This document shows, piece after piece, positions 16,484-24,244 of a DNA stretch of 33,103 nucleotides. The position numbers were made by a program, and so were the translations under genes. The notes under the pieces were generated by a model that was not told the DNA's origin, did no database searches, and was given only the letters and a program-made list of their open reading frames with translations. Position 1 is the stretch's first letter; every line of letters begins with the position of its first letter. The DNA is taken from assembly GCA_016931115.1 (NCBI GenBank), contig JAFGFM010000102.1, positions 1 to 33,103 on the forward strand, in the 5' to 3' direction. The DNA comes from Deltaproteobacteria bacterium (lineage in GTDB: Bacteria; Desulfobacterota; DSM-4660; Desulfatiglandales; HGW-15).

Positions 16484-16512
16484 ATAGTTTTAACGACGGC
16501 GGATGCGCCCAT
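16484..16512. repeat. Copy of the CATAG-TTTA-CGACGG module
   Basis: The segment CCATAGTTTTAACGACGG followed by GGATGCGCCC matches 10708-10740 with a few transitions. It lies just after the cobO stop in transcription order. Its role is unknown; it may be part of a composite REP element. Confidence 0.5.
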
Positions 16513-16516
16513 TTTT

Positions 16517-17032
16517 TTACTTTTCTATCCCTTCCCTTGCCATTATGCCTTTATTATAATAATGCTTTACCTCTTTCATCTCGGTAACAAGATCTGCTAT
16601 TTCTATAATTCGCGGATCAGCATTTCTTCCGGTTATGATCAGCTCCATCTCATCCGGTTTTTCAGCTATTAATTTAAGCAGGTCATCAACGCTTATCAGT
16701 TTGTAATATGTGGCGATATTAACCTCATCAAGAATAAGCACCTGGTATTTTCCAGAGAGCATGATCTCCCGGACCTCTTTCAGACCCGCCATTGCTGCCT
16801 GAACATCCTCTTCAGTAGGGTCACACTTGATAAAACATCCCCTGCCATACTGCTTTACAGTAATGTGTTCTGACAAAACCTTGAAGGTCTCCTGCTCACT
16901 GTATTTCATGCCCTTTACAAACTGGGCAATATAAACATTAAGCCCTGCGCCATATGCCCTCATGGCAAGCCCAAGTGCTGCTGTTGTTTTACCCTTACCG
17001 TTACCAGTATAAACCTGAATATATCCTTTCAT
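16517..17032 (-). CDS. cobO: Corrinoid adenosyltransferase, CobO/BtuR (CobA) type
   Basis: ATP:co(I)rrinoid adenosyltransferase of 171 residues that adds the upper 5'-deoxyadenosyl ligand. The P-loop GNGKGKTT (10-17) is at the usual N-terminal place. YIAQFVKG, ILDEVNIA, LIITGRNADP and the C-terminal AREGIE are family signatures. GGGGG lies five bases before the ATG. It is the last gene of the long minus-strand transport/assembly unit and would adenosylate imported corrinoids or cobyric acid before CbiB acts. Confidence 0.95.
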   Translation of the reverse strand: MKGYIQVYTGNGKGKTTAALGLAMRAYGAGLNVYIAQFVKGMKYSEQETFKVLSEHITVKQYGRGCFIKCDPTEEDVQAAMAGLKEVREIMLSGKYQVLILDEVNIATYYKLISVDDLLKLIAEKPDEMELIITGRNADPRIIEIADLVTEMKEVKHYYNKGIMAREGIEK

Positions 17033-17069
17033 TCAATCCCCCGGCATGCAATAGCATGCATTTCAAATA

Positions 17070-17615
17070 TCAAATCTCTTTCAGTACCAAAGGTAATCCA
17101 GCAAACGTAATGATCACCTTATCTGCTATTCCCGCTACCTTCCGGTTCATTGTACCTGATGCATCACGGTACATCCTTGCAAGTTTATTTTCAGGGACTA
17201 TACCCATGCCCACTTCATTACTCACAAGTACAAGCCTGCCCTTTATACCGGATATCCCTTCAACAAACCTCTCTATTTCTTTATAAACCATATCAACATC
17301 AGATTCATATTTCATATAAAGGTTACTGAGCCATAGAGTGAGACAGTCCAAAAGTATAATTGTTTTATCCCCATCTAATTCTTTGATTTTTTTTACTATG
17401 TCAACACTCTCTTCAACTGTAGTCCACCCGCTGCCGCGCTCCTCCTGGTGTCGTTTTATCCGGTATTCCATTTCATCATCAAATGGCTGGGCCGTGGCAA
17501 GAAAGTACCTGTCACCTTTCATTTTATTACACAGGTCAAGGGCTAGAGAGCTCTTACCGCTCCTCACACCGCCAAGCACGAGCATGCACCCATGCGTAAA
17601 TTCTGTTTTAAACAT
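17070..17615 (-). CDS. cobU: Adenosylcobinamide kinase/guanylyltransferase CobU
   Basis: Bifunctional enzyme that phosphorylates adenosylcobinamide and transfers GMP to it. It has 181 residues from the ATG at 17615, where GAGAGG gives a ribosome site; an in-frame start 105 bp upstream falls inside transposase-derived sequence and is rejected. GGVRSGKS (15-22) is the P-loop, RIKRHQEER carries H55 at the GMP-accepting His position, then W63, DCLTLWLSN and VSNEVGMGIVP. The usual RP after the His region is RG here. The gene begins within the tail of a RAYT transposase remnant. Confidence 0.94.
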   Translation of the reverse strand: MFKTEFTHGCMLVLGGVRSGKSSLALDLCNKMKGDRYFLATAQPFDDEMEYRIKRHQEERGSGWTTVEESVDIVKKIKELDGDKTIILLDCLTLWLSNLYMKYESDVDMVYKEIERFVEGISGIKGRLVLVSNEVGMGIVPENKLARMYRDASGTMNRKVAGIADKVIITFAGLPLVLKEI

Positions 17616-17871
17616 TTTGAATCCTCTCTGTTCCGGGATTTTCCGGATTATATTTATCAAGATGCCATTTTTTCGGATTGTTTGATATGTATTCCCTTGT
17701 TTCTGATAAATCAATCTCATTTCTGATTACATGTTCGTAGTAATTGCGCTGCCAGAGTTTGTCATTGAATGGTTTCCAATTGTTTTGTTTTACGCCTTTG
17801 ATGTAATCATTGGTTGTCATTGTCTTAAACCATTGAAGTATTGCAGAAATTGATGGTTGAAAATCTTTTTC
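17608..17871 (-). pseudogene. C-terminal remnant of a RAYT/IS200-like (Y1) transposase
   Basis: The translated fragment contains WFKTMTTNDYIKGV, then LWQRNYYEHVIRNE and YISNNPKKWHLD, the characteristic C-terminal half of REP-associated tyrosine transposases (Y1_Tnp/TnpA_REP). An internal ATG at 17820 begins only 70 residues, but homologous-looking sequence continues upstream in frame to about 17871, directly against a REP unit that starts at 17873. The N-terminal HUH half is missing, so it should be inactive. The remnant overlaps the first bases of cobU and separates it from cobQ, so it was inserted into or eroded within this operon. Confidence 0.8.
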
Positions 17872-17872
17872 C

Positions 17873-17982
17873 TGTAGGGGCAGACCTGCGTGTCTACCCT
17901 GTTTTTATTTTAATGATTACGATTCATATCCAAATCAGGGTCATAAGAAAATACTGGGCGGACACGCAGGACCGCCCCTACA
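17873..17982. repeat. BIME-like REP pair beside the RAYT remnant
   Basis: TGTAGGGGCAGACCTGCGTGTC starts at 17873 and its inverted partner, GGGCGGACACGCAGG followed by CCGCCCCTACA, ends at 17982. About 55 bp of AT-rich sequence separates the two units. The right-hand unit reaches into the coding end of cobQ: the complement of its CTA supplies the TAG stop codon of that gene. Confidence 0.8.
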
Positions 17983-19480
17983 GGGATAATGCCGATATTA
18001 TCTTCTCCACATCACAATATTTCTCAAAATGATCTGCAAGACGGTCATACTCCCTGAATCTTGCCACCCTGCCCTTTCCTGCTCTTTTCTCTTTGATGCC
18101 TTTTTTGCTCCTTAGTCTGTTTAAAAAATCACCCCTGAAACCAGGTGAATCAAGTATCCCATGCAGATAGGTACCTGCTATTTCAGCATCTCTGAGATAG
18201 CAGCCATCTACAAAACCTTCATTACCTTTTTCCTGCTTCAGCTTTAAAAATGGTATCCCACTGTTATTTATTATCTCTGTCTTACCCATATGGATTTCAT
18301 ATCCCGATACAGGCTTATTATGTTTCAGACTCATTCCTGTGACCTTTCTTACCACCTTGTCTGCCTCAAGGTTAGTTTCAACAGGAAGAAGGTTCAACCC
18401 TGATATCTCCTTACGACTCGACTCAACACCATAGGGATCATATATCCTCCTGCCTAAGATCTGATAACCACCGCATATGCCCAGAACAGCCTTTCCATCA
18501 TCAGCAAATTCCCTTATCCTTTTTTTCCATCCGAGTCTTGAAAGCCATGCTGTATCCTCCATGACATTTTTGGTGCCCGGTATTATCAGGCAGTCATAAG
18601 CGTCAGTCAGATCATTTTTGTTAGAGAGATAATTGAAAACAACATCCTTCTCCATATTCAGTATCTCAAGATCAGTAAAATTGGAGATGGCGGGGAGTCT
18701 TATCACAGCAATATTAACAGTCTTCTTCCCAACAGGTTTCATGGGCAGCTTATCATACTGAACCGCAACAGAATCCTCAGAATCAATCTGTATATCATGA
18801 AAATATGGCACAAGCCCAAGCACCGGTTTACCTGTCTTTTTTTCTATGTATTTTATACCATCATCAAAAAGCGCAGGATCACCCCGGAACTTGTTGATGA
18901 TAAACCCCAGGATCATCCTTTTTTCTTTTTGGGACATAAGCTCATATGTGCCTATTACCTGTGCAAATACACCTCCCCGGTCTATATCGGCGACAAGAAC
19001 ACATTTAGCCTTTGCAGCAGCAGCCATTTGAAGGTTTACCAGATCGTTTTTTTTCAGGTTCATCTCGCAACAGCTTCCAGCCCCTTCCAGAACAACAATG
19101 TCATAACTTTGTGCCAGTATATTATAAGATTCCATCACGCTCTTTCTGAGCATTGGTTTGTATCCATGATAATTTACAGCATCCATCTGGCTGAAGAGCT
19201 TCCCCTGAAGCACTATCTGTGCGCCCAGCGCTGTTGAGGGCTTAAGGAGAACAGGATTCATATGCACGGATGGAAGAAGCCCTGCCGCCTCGGCCTGCAC
19301 CACCTGTGCACGCCCTATCTCACCGCCTTCAACCGTGACATATGAGTTATTGGACATGTTCTGTGCCTTGAATGGCGCTACATTATATCCGCGCCGCTTT
19401 AATATCCTGCAAAATGCAGCAGTTGTTATGGATTTACCAACATCGCTGCCAGTGCCGAGGAACATGAGGGACTTCTTCAA
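17978..19480 (-). CDS. cobQ: Cobyric acid synthase CobQ/CbiP
   Basis: Glutamine-dependent amidotransferase that amidates the corrin side chains b, d, e and g to give adenosylcobyric acid. At 500 residues it is close to Salmonella CbiP. GTGSDVGKS (9-17) is the ATP site, QNMSNNS (40-46) is a family mark, and the class-I glutaminase part has C336 in GICGGYQILG and H440 in GTYLHGI. The start is TTG at 19480: GGAG lies eight bases upstream, while the first ATG (19465) is too far away. The last codons run into a REP unit. Its place between tonB and cobU fits a corrinoid operon. Confidence 0.94.
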   Translation of the reverse strand: MKKSLMFLGTGSDVGKSITTAAFCRILKRRGYNVAPFKAQNMSNNSYVTVEGGEIGRAQVVQAEAAGLLPSVHMNPVLLKPSTALGAQIVLQGKLFSQMDAVNYHGYKPMLRKSVMESYNILAQSYDIVVLEGAGSCCEMNLKKNDLVNLQMAAAAKAKCVLVADIDRGGVFAQVIGTYELMSQKEKRMILGFIINKFRGDPALFDDGIKYIEKKTGKPVLGLVPYFHDIQIDSEDSVAVQYDKLPMKPVGKKTVNIAVIRLPAISNFTDLEILNMEKDVVFNYLSNKNDLTDAYDCLIIPGTKNVMEDTAWLSRLGWKKRIREFADDGKAVLGICGGYQILGRRIYDPYGVESSRKEISGLNLLPVETNLEADKVVRKVTGMSLKHNKPVSGYEIHMGKTEIINNSGIPFLKLKQEKGNEGFVDGCYLRDAEIAGTYLHGILDSPGFRGDFLNRLRSKKGIKEKRAGKGRVARFREYDRLADHFEKYCDVEKIISALSL

Positions 19481-19527
19481 AATAAATACTCCAATTTAAT
19501 ATCGATCAACTATTCTACCTTTATCAG

Positions 19528-19598
19528 CAGGCGCAAGGCGCAGGGAAAGGCTCTTTCTTTGTACCTTGTGCCTTGCGCCCTGCGCTCTGCGCCTCGCC
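19528..19598. repeat. GCGCARGGC-family hairpin between tonB and cobQ
   Basis: Segments CAGGCGCAAGGCGCAGGG (about 19529-19546) and CCTTGCGCCCTGCGC (about 19571-19585) are near-complementary and could fold into a long GC-rich hairpin. It begins right at the tonB stop and ends before the cobQ ribosome site. It might weaken read-through or protect mRNA ends within the operon. Confidence 0.6.
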
Positions 19599-19599
19599 T

Positions 19600-20262
19600 T
19601 TATCTTATTTCAAACCTAACTGGCACCTCTACCCACATATCAACCGCTGTATCACCCTTTTTCCCCGGTTCAAAAAGCCACTCCTTTACTGCCTCAAGGG
19701 CTGCATTATCAAGGATATTATACCCGCTTGATTCAAAGAGCCATAGATTGTCTACCCTGCCCTCCTTATTTACCAGAACACTCAGTAGCACTGTGCCCTG
19801 ATAACCCCTTTTCCTGGCCATTTTAGGGTATGGAGGTTCCGGGTTTATCTTATATAGAGGCTCAGCCTCAGTGATAACCTCTGATACAGCCTCTTCAATA
19901 CCAAGCGGTTGAGTATATACTGCTTCATCAACAGCAGATTCAGGATAGTTAACATCCTCTGTGACTATACTGCTTTCTTCAACCTGGGGAGGAGGTTCAA
20001 TACTCTTTTCTTCAACCTTGACTGGTACTGTTATCTTTTTTTCTTCCCTGGGCCTTAATACCTGCTTTTTATTTACCTTTGTAACAGTCTTTTGGGGAGG
20101 TAATTTCTGTGGCACAGGGGGCTTTTTATAGGACATAGTCACAGTAATGGCAGGAGGCATTTTTTCATATATCTTCTTTTCTGTTAACCATGCGGGGTTC
20201 AGGGTGAAGAGCATGGCATGGAACAGGATGGCGACAAAAGCCGCAGCCAGAAGACTCTTCAT
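19600..20262 (-). CDS. tonB: TonB-family energy transducer
   Basis: The 220-residue protein has a single N-terminal membrane anchor (about 4-24), a long Pro/Lys/Glu-rich periplasmic spacer and a TonB C-terminal domain: PEPPYPKMARKRGYQG, VNKEGRV, SSGYNILDNAALEAVKEWLFEP. It would carry energy from ExbBD to the receptors encoded here. Its ATG follows the exbD stop directly (TAGATG), indicating coupled translation. Placement inside the btu/cob unit suggests a TonB dedicated to corrinoid uptake. Confidence 0.9.
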   Translation of the reverse strand: MKSLLAAAFVAILFHAMLFTLNPAWLTEKKIYEKMPPAITVTMSYKKPPVPQKLPPQKTVTKVNKKQVLRPREEKKITVPVKVEEKSIEPPPQVEESSIVTEDVNYPESAVDEAVYTQPLGIEEAVSEVITEAEPLYKINPEPPYPKMARKRGYQGTVLLSVLVNKEGRVDNLWLFESSGYNILDNAALEAVKEWLFEPGKKGDTAVDMWVEVPVRFEIR

Positions 20263-20670
20263 CTACTTTTCCACCTCTGCCTGAAGAGATATCCTTGTCA
20301 GCCCGGCCTTTTTTATCTTATCAAGGACATTGAAAAGTTCCTGGTAAGGAATCTTCCTGTCAGCAAAAAGCAGCACACCAGGGTCTTTTTTATCATGGGT
20401 CATCGTAAAAAGGGTGTCAGTTAATTTATCTATACTGACCATCTGTTTATCTACATATACAACCCCTTTTTCATCAATGGAAACTGACAGGATCAATTGT
20501 TTTTCAGGCTCAGCAATTTCGGACCTGGGAAGATCAAGTTTAAGGCCTCGGTGAACAGCCATTGAAAGCATCGTGTATATGAATACAACAAGGAGCAGGA
20601 ATACCATGTCCATAAGAGGTAATATCTCAACACGGCTTTTCCTGTGGGTAGTAGGAAGTTTTACTTTCAT
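20263..20670 (-). CDS. exbD: ExbD/TolR-family biopolymer transport protein
   Basis: A 135-residue protein with one transmembrane helix (about 18-38) holding an Asp at position 21 (LPLMDMVFLLL), the proton-path residue typical of ExbD. The periplasmic domain ends with ILDKIKKAGLTRISLQAE, also typical. The start overlaps the exbB stop by four bases (ATGA), so exbB-exbD-tonB are translationally coupled. Confidence 0.92.
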   Translation of the reverse strand: MKVKLPTTHRKSRVEILPLMDMVFLLLVVFIYTMLSMAVHRGLKLDLPRSEIAEPEKQLILSVSIDEKGVVYVDKQMVSIDKLTDTLFTMTHDKKDPGVLLFADRKIPYQELFNVLDKIKKAGLTRISLQAEVEK

Positions 20671-21296
20671 TTCACCTGATCCTTTTTATCATCCGCTACC
20701 ACTAATCGCTCATACACAATCTCAAAGCTCGTTGCGTATTTCTCTATCGTCTTTGCTGCCCTATCAATAAGTGAATTGTAATAATTGTAGGGAAAAACCG
20801 TTGCTATGGATATTATAAGACCTGCCGCTGTTGTTATGAGCGCCTCTGCAATACCTCCTGTAACGGCCTGGGGGTTTTCAACGCCAAAGGTGTCCAGCAT
20901 GCTGAACGATTCTATAATCCCAAGGACAGTCCCTAAAATGCCGAGCAGGGGGGCTACAGTTATCATCGTGTCAAGTACACCCATGAACCTTCCCATCCTG
21001 CTCATCTCATCGGCAGCCGATGATTCCATTGCCTTGCTAAGTGAGTATTCCCTGTGAAGTATCCCGCTTATTAAAACCCTTATCACATAATTTTTTGACC
21101 CTGCCGCCTTTACCCTGATGTTTTCCCAGTCTCCCTTTCTGCATGATTCAAGCACCTCATCCAGCAGCCTCTGGTTTCTGCGCATGCCAACCCCTATCCA
21201 GAAGATGGCCCTTTCAATAATCACAGTAAGTGAAATGATAGAACATAACAACAGCGGGTACATGATTGGCCCGCCTTTTATAAAAAATTCAAACAT
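20667..21296 (-). CDS. exbB: ExbB/MotA/TolQ-family proton channel protein
   Basis: Inner-membrane protein of 209 residues with three hydrophobic helices (about 12-32, 110-135, 155-178). TVAPLLGILGTVLGIIESF and GGIAEALITTAAGLIISIATVFPYNYY are the conserved ExbB/TolQ membrane segments. With ExbD it forms the proton-driven motor for TonB. AGGAAA precedes the ATG. A repeat-rich 175-bp gap separates it from btuD. Confidence 0.92.
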   Translation of the reverse strand: MFEFFIKGGPIMYPLLLCSIISLTVIIERAIFWIGVGMRRNQRLLDEVLESCRKGDWENIRVKAAGSKNYVIRVLISGILHREYSLSKAMESSAADEMSRMGRFMGVLDTMITVAPLLGILGTVLGIIESFSMLDTFGVENPQAVTGGIAEALITTAAGLIISIATVFPYNYYNSLIDRAAKTIEKYATSFEIVYERLVVADDKKDQVK

Positions 21297-21370
21297 GGGA
21301 GGATTTCCTTTCCTAACATTATATGATTAACAATCTCCGAGCCTTTAATATGTAATAATAACACTTTCAC

Positions 21371-21470
21371 CCGGCACAAGGCTCAGGGCACAAGGCACAA
21401 GGAAAAACCCTGCGCCATGCGCCTTGAGTTTTACACCTTGCACCCTGCGCCCTGCACCTTGAGCCCTGTC
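21371..21470. repeat. GCGCARGGC-family repeat between btuD and exbB
   Basis: Dense alternation of CACAAGGCTC/CAGGGCACAAGG with the complements GCGCCTTGAG, CACCTTGCACCCTGCGCC and CACCTTGAGCCC gives several alternative hairpins. The family is the same as at 15218-15344 and 19528-19598. It ends immediately at the btuD stop codon. Confidence 0.6.
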
Positions 21471-21471
21471 T

Positions 21472-22248
21472 TTACCTCACACTCACCCGCGGCCTGCCTG
21501 ACAGAGGATTCTGATCCACCAGCACAGGGCATTCATAGACATCCTCAATATTTTTTGATGTGATTACCTCTTCAGGCGTGCCTGTCCTGTAAACAGAACC
21601 GTTTTTTAATAAAATGACCCTGTTGCAGTACTGGGAAACAAGATCAATATCGTGGGAGACGATAACCACGGCAAGCCCCTTTTCTTTGCTTAAAGATGAG
21701 ACAAGCCTGAATACCTCCCTTTTGAATTTAAGATCAAGAAAGGATGTAGGTTCATCCAGAAGCATTACCCTTGGTTCCTGTGCTAGTGCCCTTGCAATAA
21801 GCACCCTTTGTCTTTCACCGCCTGAAAGGTCATGTATTGACCGCTCTGCAAATTCAAGTGCATGGGTTGATCTCAATGCATCCATAGCAACAGTGAGATC
21901 ATTTTTGTTCTCAAACTGCATGGCTTTGAGATGCGGGAATCTGCCCATCATAACGACCTCAATACATGAGAAGCTGAACCTGAAATGCTGTTCCTGTGAA
22001 ACCATTGCCGCCTCACGGGCAAGCTCTTTTCTGCTTAAACGGTCATATGGCTTTCCATTTATCTCCAGCTCTCCCCTTTGAGGCGCAAGCACCCCATCCA
22101 TTAGCCTTAAAAGTGTGCTCTTGCCTGAGCCGTTGGGGCCAAGTATTCCAATGATCTCCCCCGGATAAAGATCAAGGCTGATATCATCAAGCACCTGTTT
22201 ATCCCCATATCTGAAGCCTATATTACAGATTTTCAGGATCGGCTCCAT
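21472..22248 (-). CDS. btuD: Corrinoid/iron-siderophore-type ABC transporter ATPase
   Basis: A 258-residue ATPase of the FecE/BtuD/FepC class. Walker A GPNGSGKST (about 38-46), signature LSGGERQRVLIARALAQEP, Walker B VMLLDEPTSFLDL and the switch VIVSHDI are all intact. The start overlaps the permease gene by 16 bp. The genetic context of riboswitch-led corrinoid genes supports B12 import rather than siderophores. Confidence 0.9.
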   Translation of the reverse strand: MEPILKICNIGFRYGDKQVLDDISLDLYPGEIIGILGPNGSGKSTLLRLMDGVLAPQRGELEINGKPYDRLSRKELAREAAMVSQEQHFRFSFSCIEVVMMGRFPHLKAMQFENKNDLTVAMDALRSTHALEFAERSIHDLSGGERQRVLIARALAQEPRVMLLDEPTSFLDLKFKREVFRLVSSLSKEKGLAVVIVSHDIDLVSQYCNRVILLKNGSVYRTGTPEEVITSKNIEDVYECPVLVDQNPLSGRPRVSVR

Positions 22249-23270
22249 TGGCTACCTCTTTTTCTTAAAAGTATTAAAAAGAAAGGCGCACCAAGAAAAG
22301 CGGTTATAACGCCTACAGGGAGTTCACTTGGAGATATGATTGTGCGGGCGAGTGTATCTGCTGCAATAAGAAAGATTGCCCCGCCTATGGAGGCTACAGG
22401 GATAAGCATCCGGTGATCTGACCTGAATGCCATTCTGGCAAGGTGCGGCACAATAAGCCCGACAAAACCTATCAGGCCAGAAAAGGCTACAACAAGGCCC
22501 ATTATTAGTGATATTATCAAGAGCCCTATCTTTTTAGTCCTGTCAACATTTACACCAAGCTGTGATGCTATTTCATCGCCTGTTGTTATGATGTTGAGAT
22601 GCTTTGCATAGCTAAAGATTATTATTGAGGCAAGCAGTAAAAATGGGGCAATAATAAGAAGCTGGGTGTACTGGCTCTGACTCAGATCACCATAAAGCCA
22701 GAAAAGCATGGTGTGGAGACGGTCATTGGCAGAGGTGGAGATGAAAAACATGATTATAGCAGTAAAAAAGGCATTAACTATAACCCCGGTAAGGAGTATG
22801 GTTGATGACTCCATGCCCATCTTTCTTGCGCCCAGCGACATTACAAGATAGATGGTTAGTAATCCTCCCATAAATGCCATAACCGGTACACCAAGGCTGA
22901 AACTGAGTCCAAAGGTGATTGCTAGAACTGCCCCGAAAGCAGAGCCGCTCGATACCCCTAAGATAAATGGATCGGCAAGCGGGTTACGCAATAAGGCCTG
23001 AAACGTGACACCGCCAAGCGAAAGGGCAAAACCCACAAGCCCTGCAAGTATTATTCTTGGAAGCCTGATCTTGAATATGATCAATCTAACAGGATCATCC
23101 TGTGTAACTGCACCTGTTATGAGACCTATCACCTGTTTAAATGTCACATCAGCCGTTCCAAGCACCAGCGAAAGCACAATAACAATAACAAGCACGATGC
23201 ACATTATTGCAGTTACAGAGATAACCTTTCCCGGTGTCAGTATGCCTTTAATTTTTATTTCATTATTCAT
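22233..23270 (-). CDS. btuC: FecCD/BtuC-type ABC transporter permease
   Basis: Inner-membrane permease of the BtuC/FecCD family, about 345 residues with roughly ten helices. Marks include LRLPRIILA-like KIRLPRIILAGLVGFALS, GVTFQALLRNPLADPFILGVSSGSAFGA and GFVGLIVPHLARM, the coupling-helix region that contacts the ATPase. The ATG at 23270 is preferred; a TTG 15 bp upstream is also in frame and neither has a clear ribosome site. It lies behind btuF, separated by an AT-rich inverted repeat. Confidence 0.9.
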   Translation of the reverse strand: MNNEIKIKGILTPGKVISVTAIMCIVLVIVIVLSLVLGTADVTFKQVIGLITGAVTQDDPVRLIIFKIRLPRIILAGLVGFALSLGGVTFQALLRNPLADPFILGVSSGSAFGAVLAITFGLSFSLGVPVMAFMGGLLTIYLVMSLGARKMGMESSTILLTGVIVNAFFTAIIMFFISTSANDRLHTMLFWLYGDLSQSQYTQLLIIAPFLLLASIIIFSYAKHLNIITTGDEIASQLGVNVDRTKKIGLLIISLIMGLVVAFSGLIGFVGLIVPHLARMAFRSDHRMLIPVASIGGAIFLIAADTLARTIISPSELPVGVITAFLGAPFFLILLRKRGSQWSRS

Positions 23271-23294
23271 AAATATTTCATTCAAGGTTACAGA

Positions 23295-23336
23295 TTCAAG
23301 ATTAATTTTTCTTAATTTTGAATTTTCAATCTTGAA
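23295..23336. repeat. AT-rich inverted repeat TTCAAGATT/AATCTTGAA
   Basis: Perfect 9-bp arms at 23295-23303 and 23328-23336, with several AATTTTGAATTTTC-like echoes around them. The repeat contains the btuF stop codon and encodes the last residues of BtuF (NSRLKIQN). Confidence 0.6.
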
Positions 23337-24244
23337 TTTTGAATTAATTGTTTATTAATCATTTCCCAATCCACCTCCGGATGTATCATCCTTGCCATTG
23401 CCTCTATCCCATCTAATATCCTTGGGGATGGCCTGTCTATAAGATCCGAATCAATAAGATACACCCGACCGTTTTTTGCAGCAGGTATTGAAGTCCATTT
23501 GAGCCACTCCTGCCTTGCCTTTTCAAACTCCCCGCCCCTGTCCATTGAAGAGATGATAAGCACATCAGGCTTGCGCCTGATCAATTCTTCAATACTGATC
23601 CTTGGATAATTAATAGCTGAATCAGCAGTCATATTGATACCACCGGCAATGGATATAATATCCTGATGAAAGGTGTTTTTATTTACACTCATAATGGGAT
23701 GCAGGTTGATCTGCAAAAAAACAAGGGGCTTTTCCTTTTGTTTAAGGGCCTCCCTGATCCGGTCAAGCCTCTCTGTAAGGCCTTTTGCAAGCTGGTTAGC
23801 CTTTTCTTCCACACCGCACAGGCTGCCTATTATCCGGACAGTCTCAATAACCTCAACAACATTTCTGGGGTCTACAATATATGTGGGTATTTTTGCCTGC
23901 TCAAGCATATCCACAATACCGGGGTTATTGCCATCTTTTGTACCTATAACAAGATCAGGGTTAAGTGTTATTATTCTCTCGATATTAAGATCATGGTAAC
24001 CACCTACCTGGGGTTTTTCAAGGGCCTCTGGAGGATAGTAGCTGAAGTTTGTTACGCCGGCCACCCTCTCACCAAGACCCAGATAATATAAGATCTCTGT
24101 AAGACTGGGGGCAAGCGGTATAATGCGGACAGGGGTATGTTCAATGATAACCTCTCTATCAACTGCATCCTTAAAGCCCCTGCCATATAAAGGGGCTGTT
24201 GATCCGCAAACAATTAATAAAAATAAAATAATAAAATATTTCAT
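23312..24244 (-). CDS. btuF: BtuF-like periplasmic corrinoid-binding protein
   Basis: ABC-transporter substrate-binding protein of class III (FecB/BtuF type), 310 residues. It has an N-terminal signal segment (1-22), VRIIPLAPSLTEILYYLGLGERVAGVT (38-64), VGGYHDLNIERIITLNPDLVIGT and DRPSPRILDGIEAMARMIHP near the end. The ATG overlaps the stop of the btuF-cbiZ fusion by one base (TAATG). The last eight residues are encoded by repeat sequence and probably lie outside the fold. Unlike the neighbouring fusion, it has no CbiZ domain, so it should be the delivery protein for BtuCD. Confidence 0.9.
   Translation of the reverse strand: MKYFIILFLLIVCGSTAPLYGRGFKDAVDREVIIEHTPVRIIPLAPSLTEILYYLGLGERVAGVTNFSYYPPEALEKPQVGGYHDLNIERIITLNPDLVIGTKDGNNPGIVDMLEQAKIPTYIVDPRNVVEVIETVRIIGSLCGVEEKANQLAKGLTERLDRIREALKQKEKPLVFLQINLHPIMSVNKNTFHQDIISIAGGINMTADSAINYPRISIEELIRRKPDVLIISSMDRGGEFEKARQEWLKWTSIPAAKNGRVYLIDSDLIDRPSPRILDGIEAMARMIHPEVDWEMINKQLIQNSRLKIQN

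Noticed and set aside
17615-17720. An upstream start for CobU adding 35 residues
   Set aside because: The extra residues come from sequence antisense or out of frame to the RAYT remnant and precede the P-loop by more than usual; the ATG at 17615 has a ribosome site.
17873-17982. A CRISPR-like array from repeated REP words
   Set aside because: Units are palindromic and inverted to one another, not direct repeats with unique spacers of equal length.
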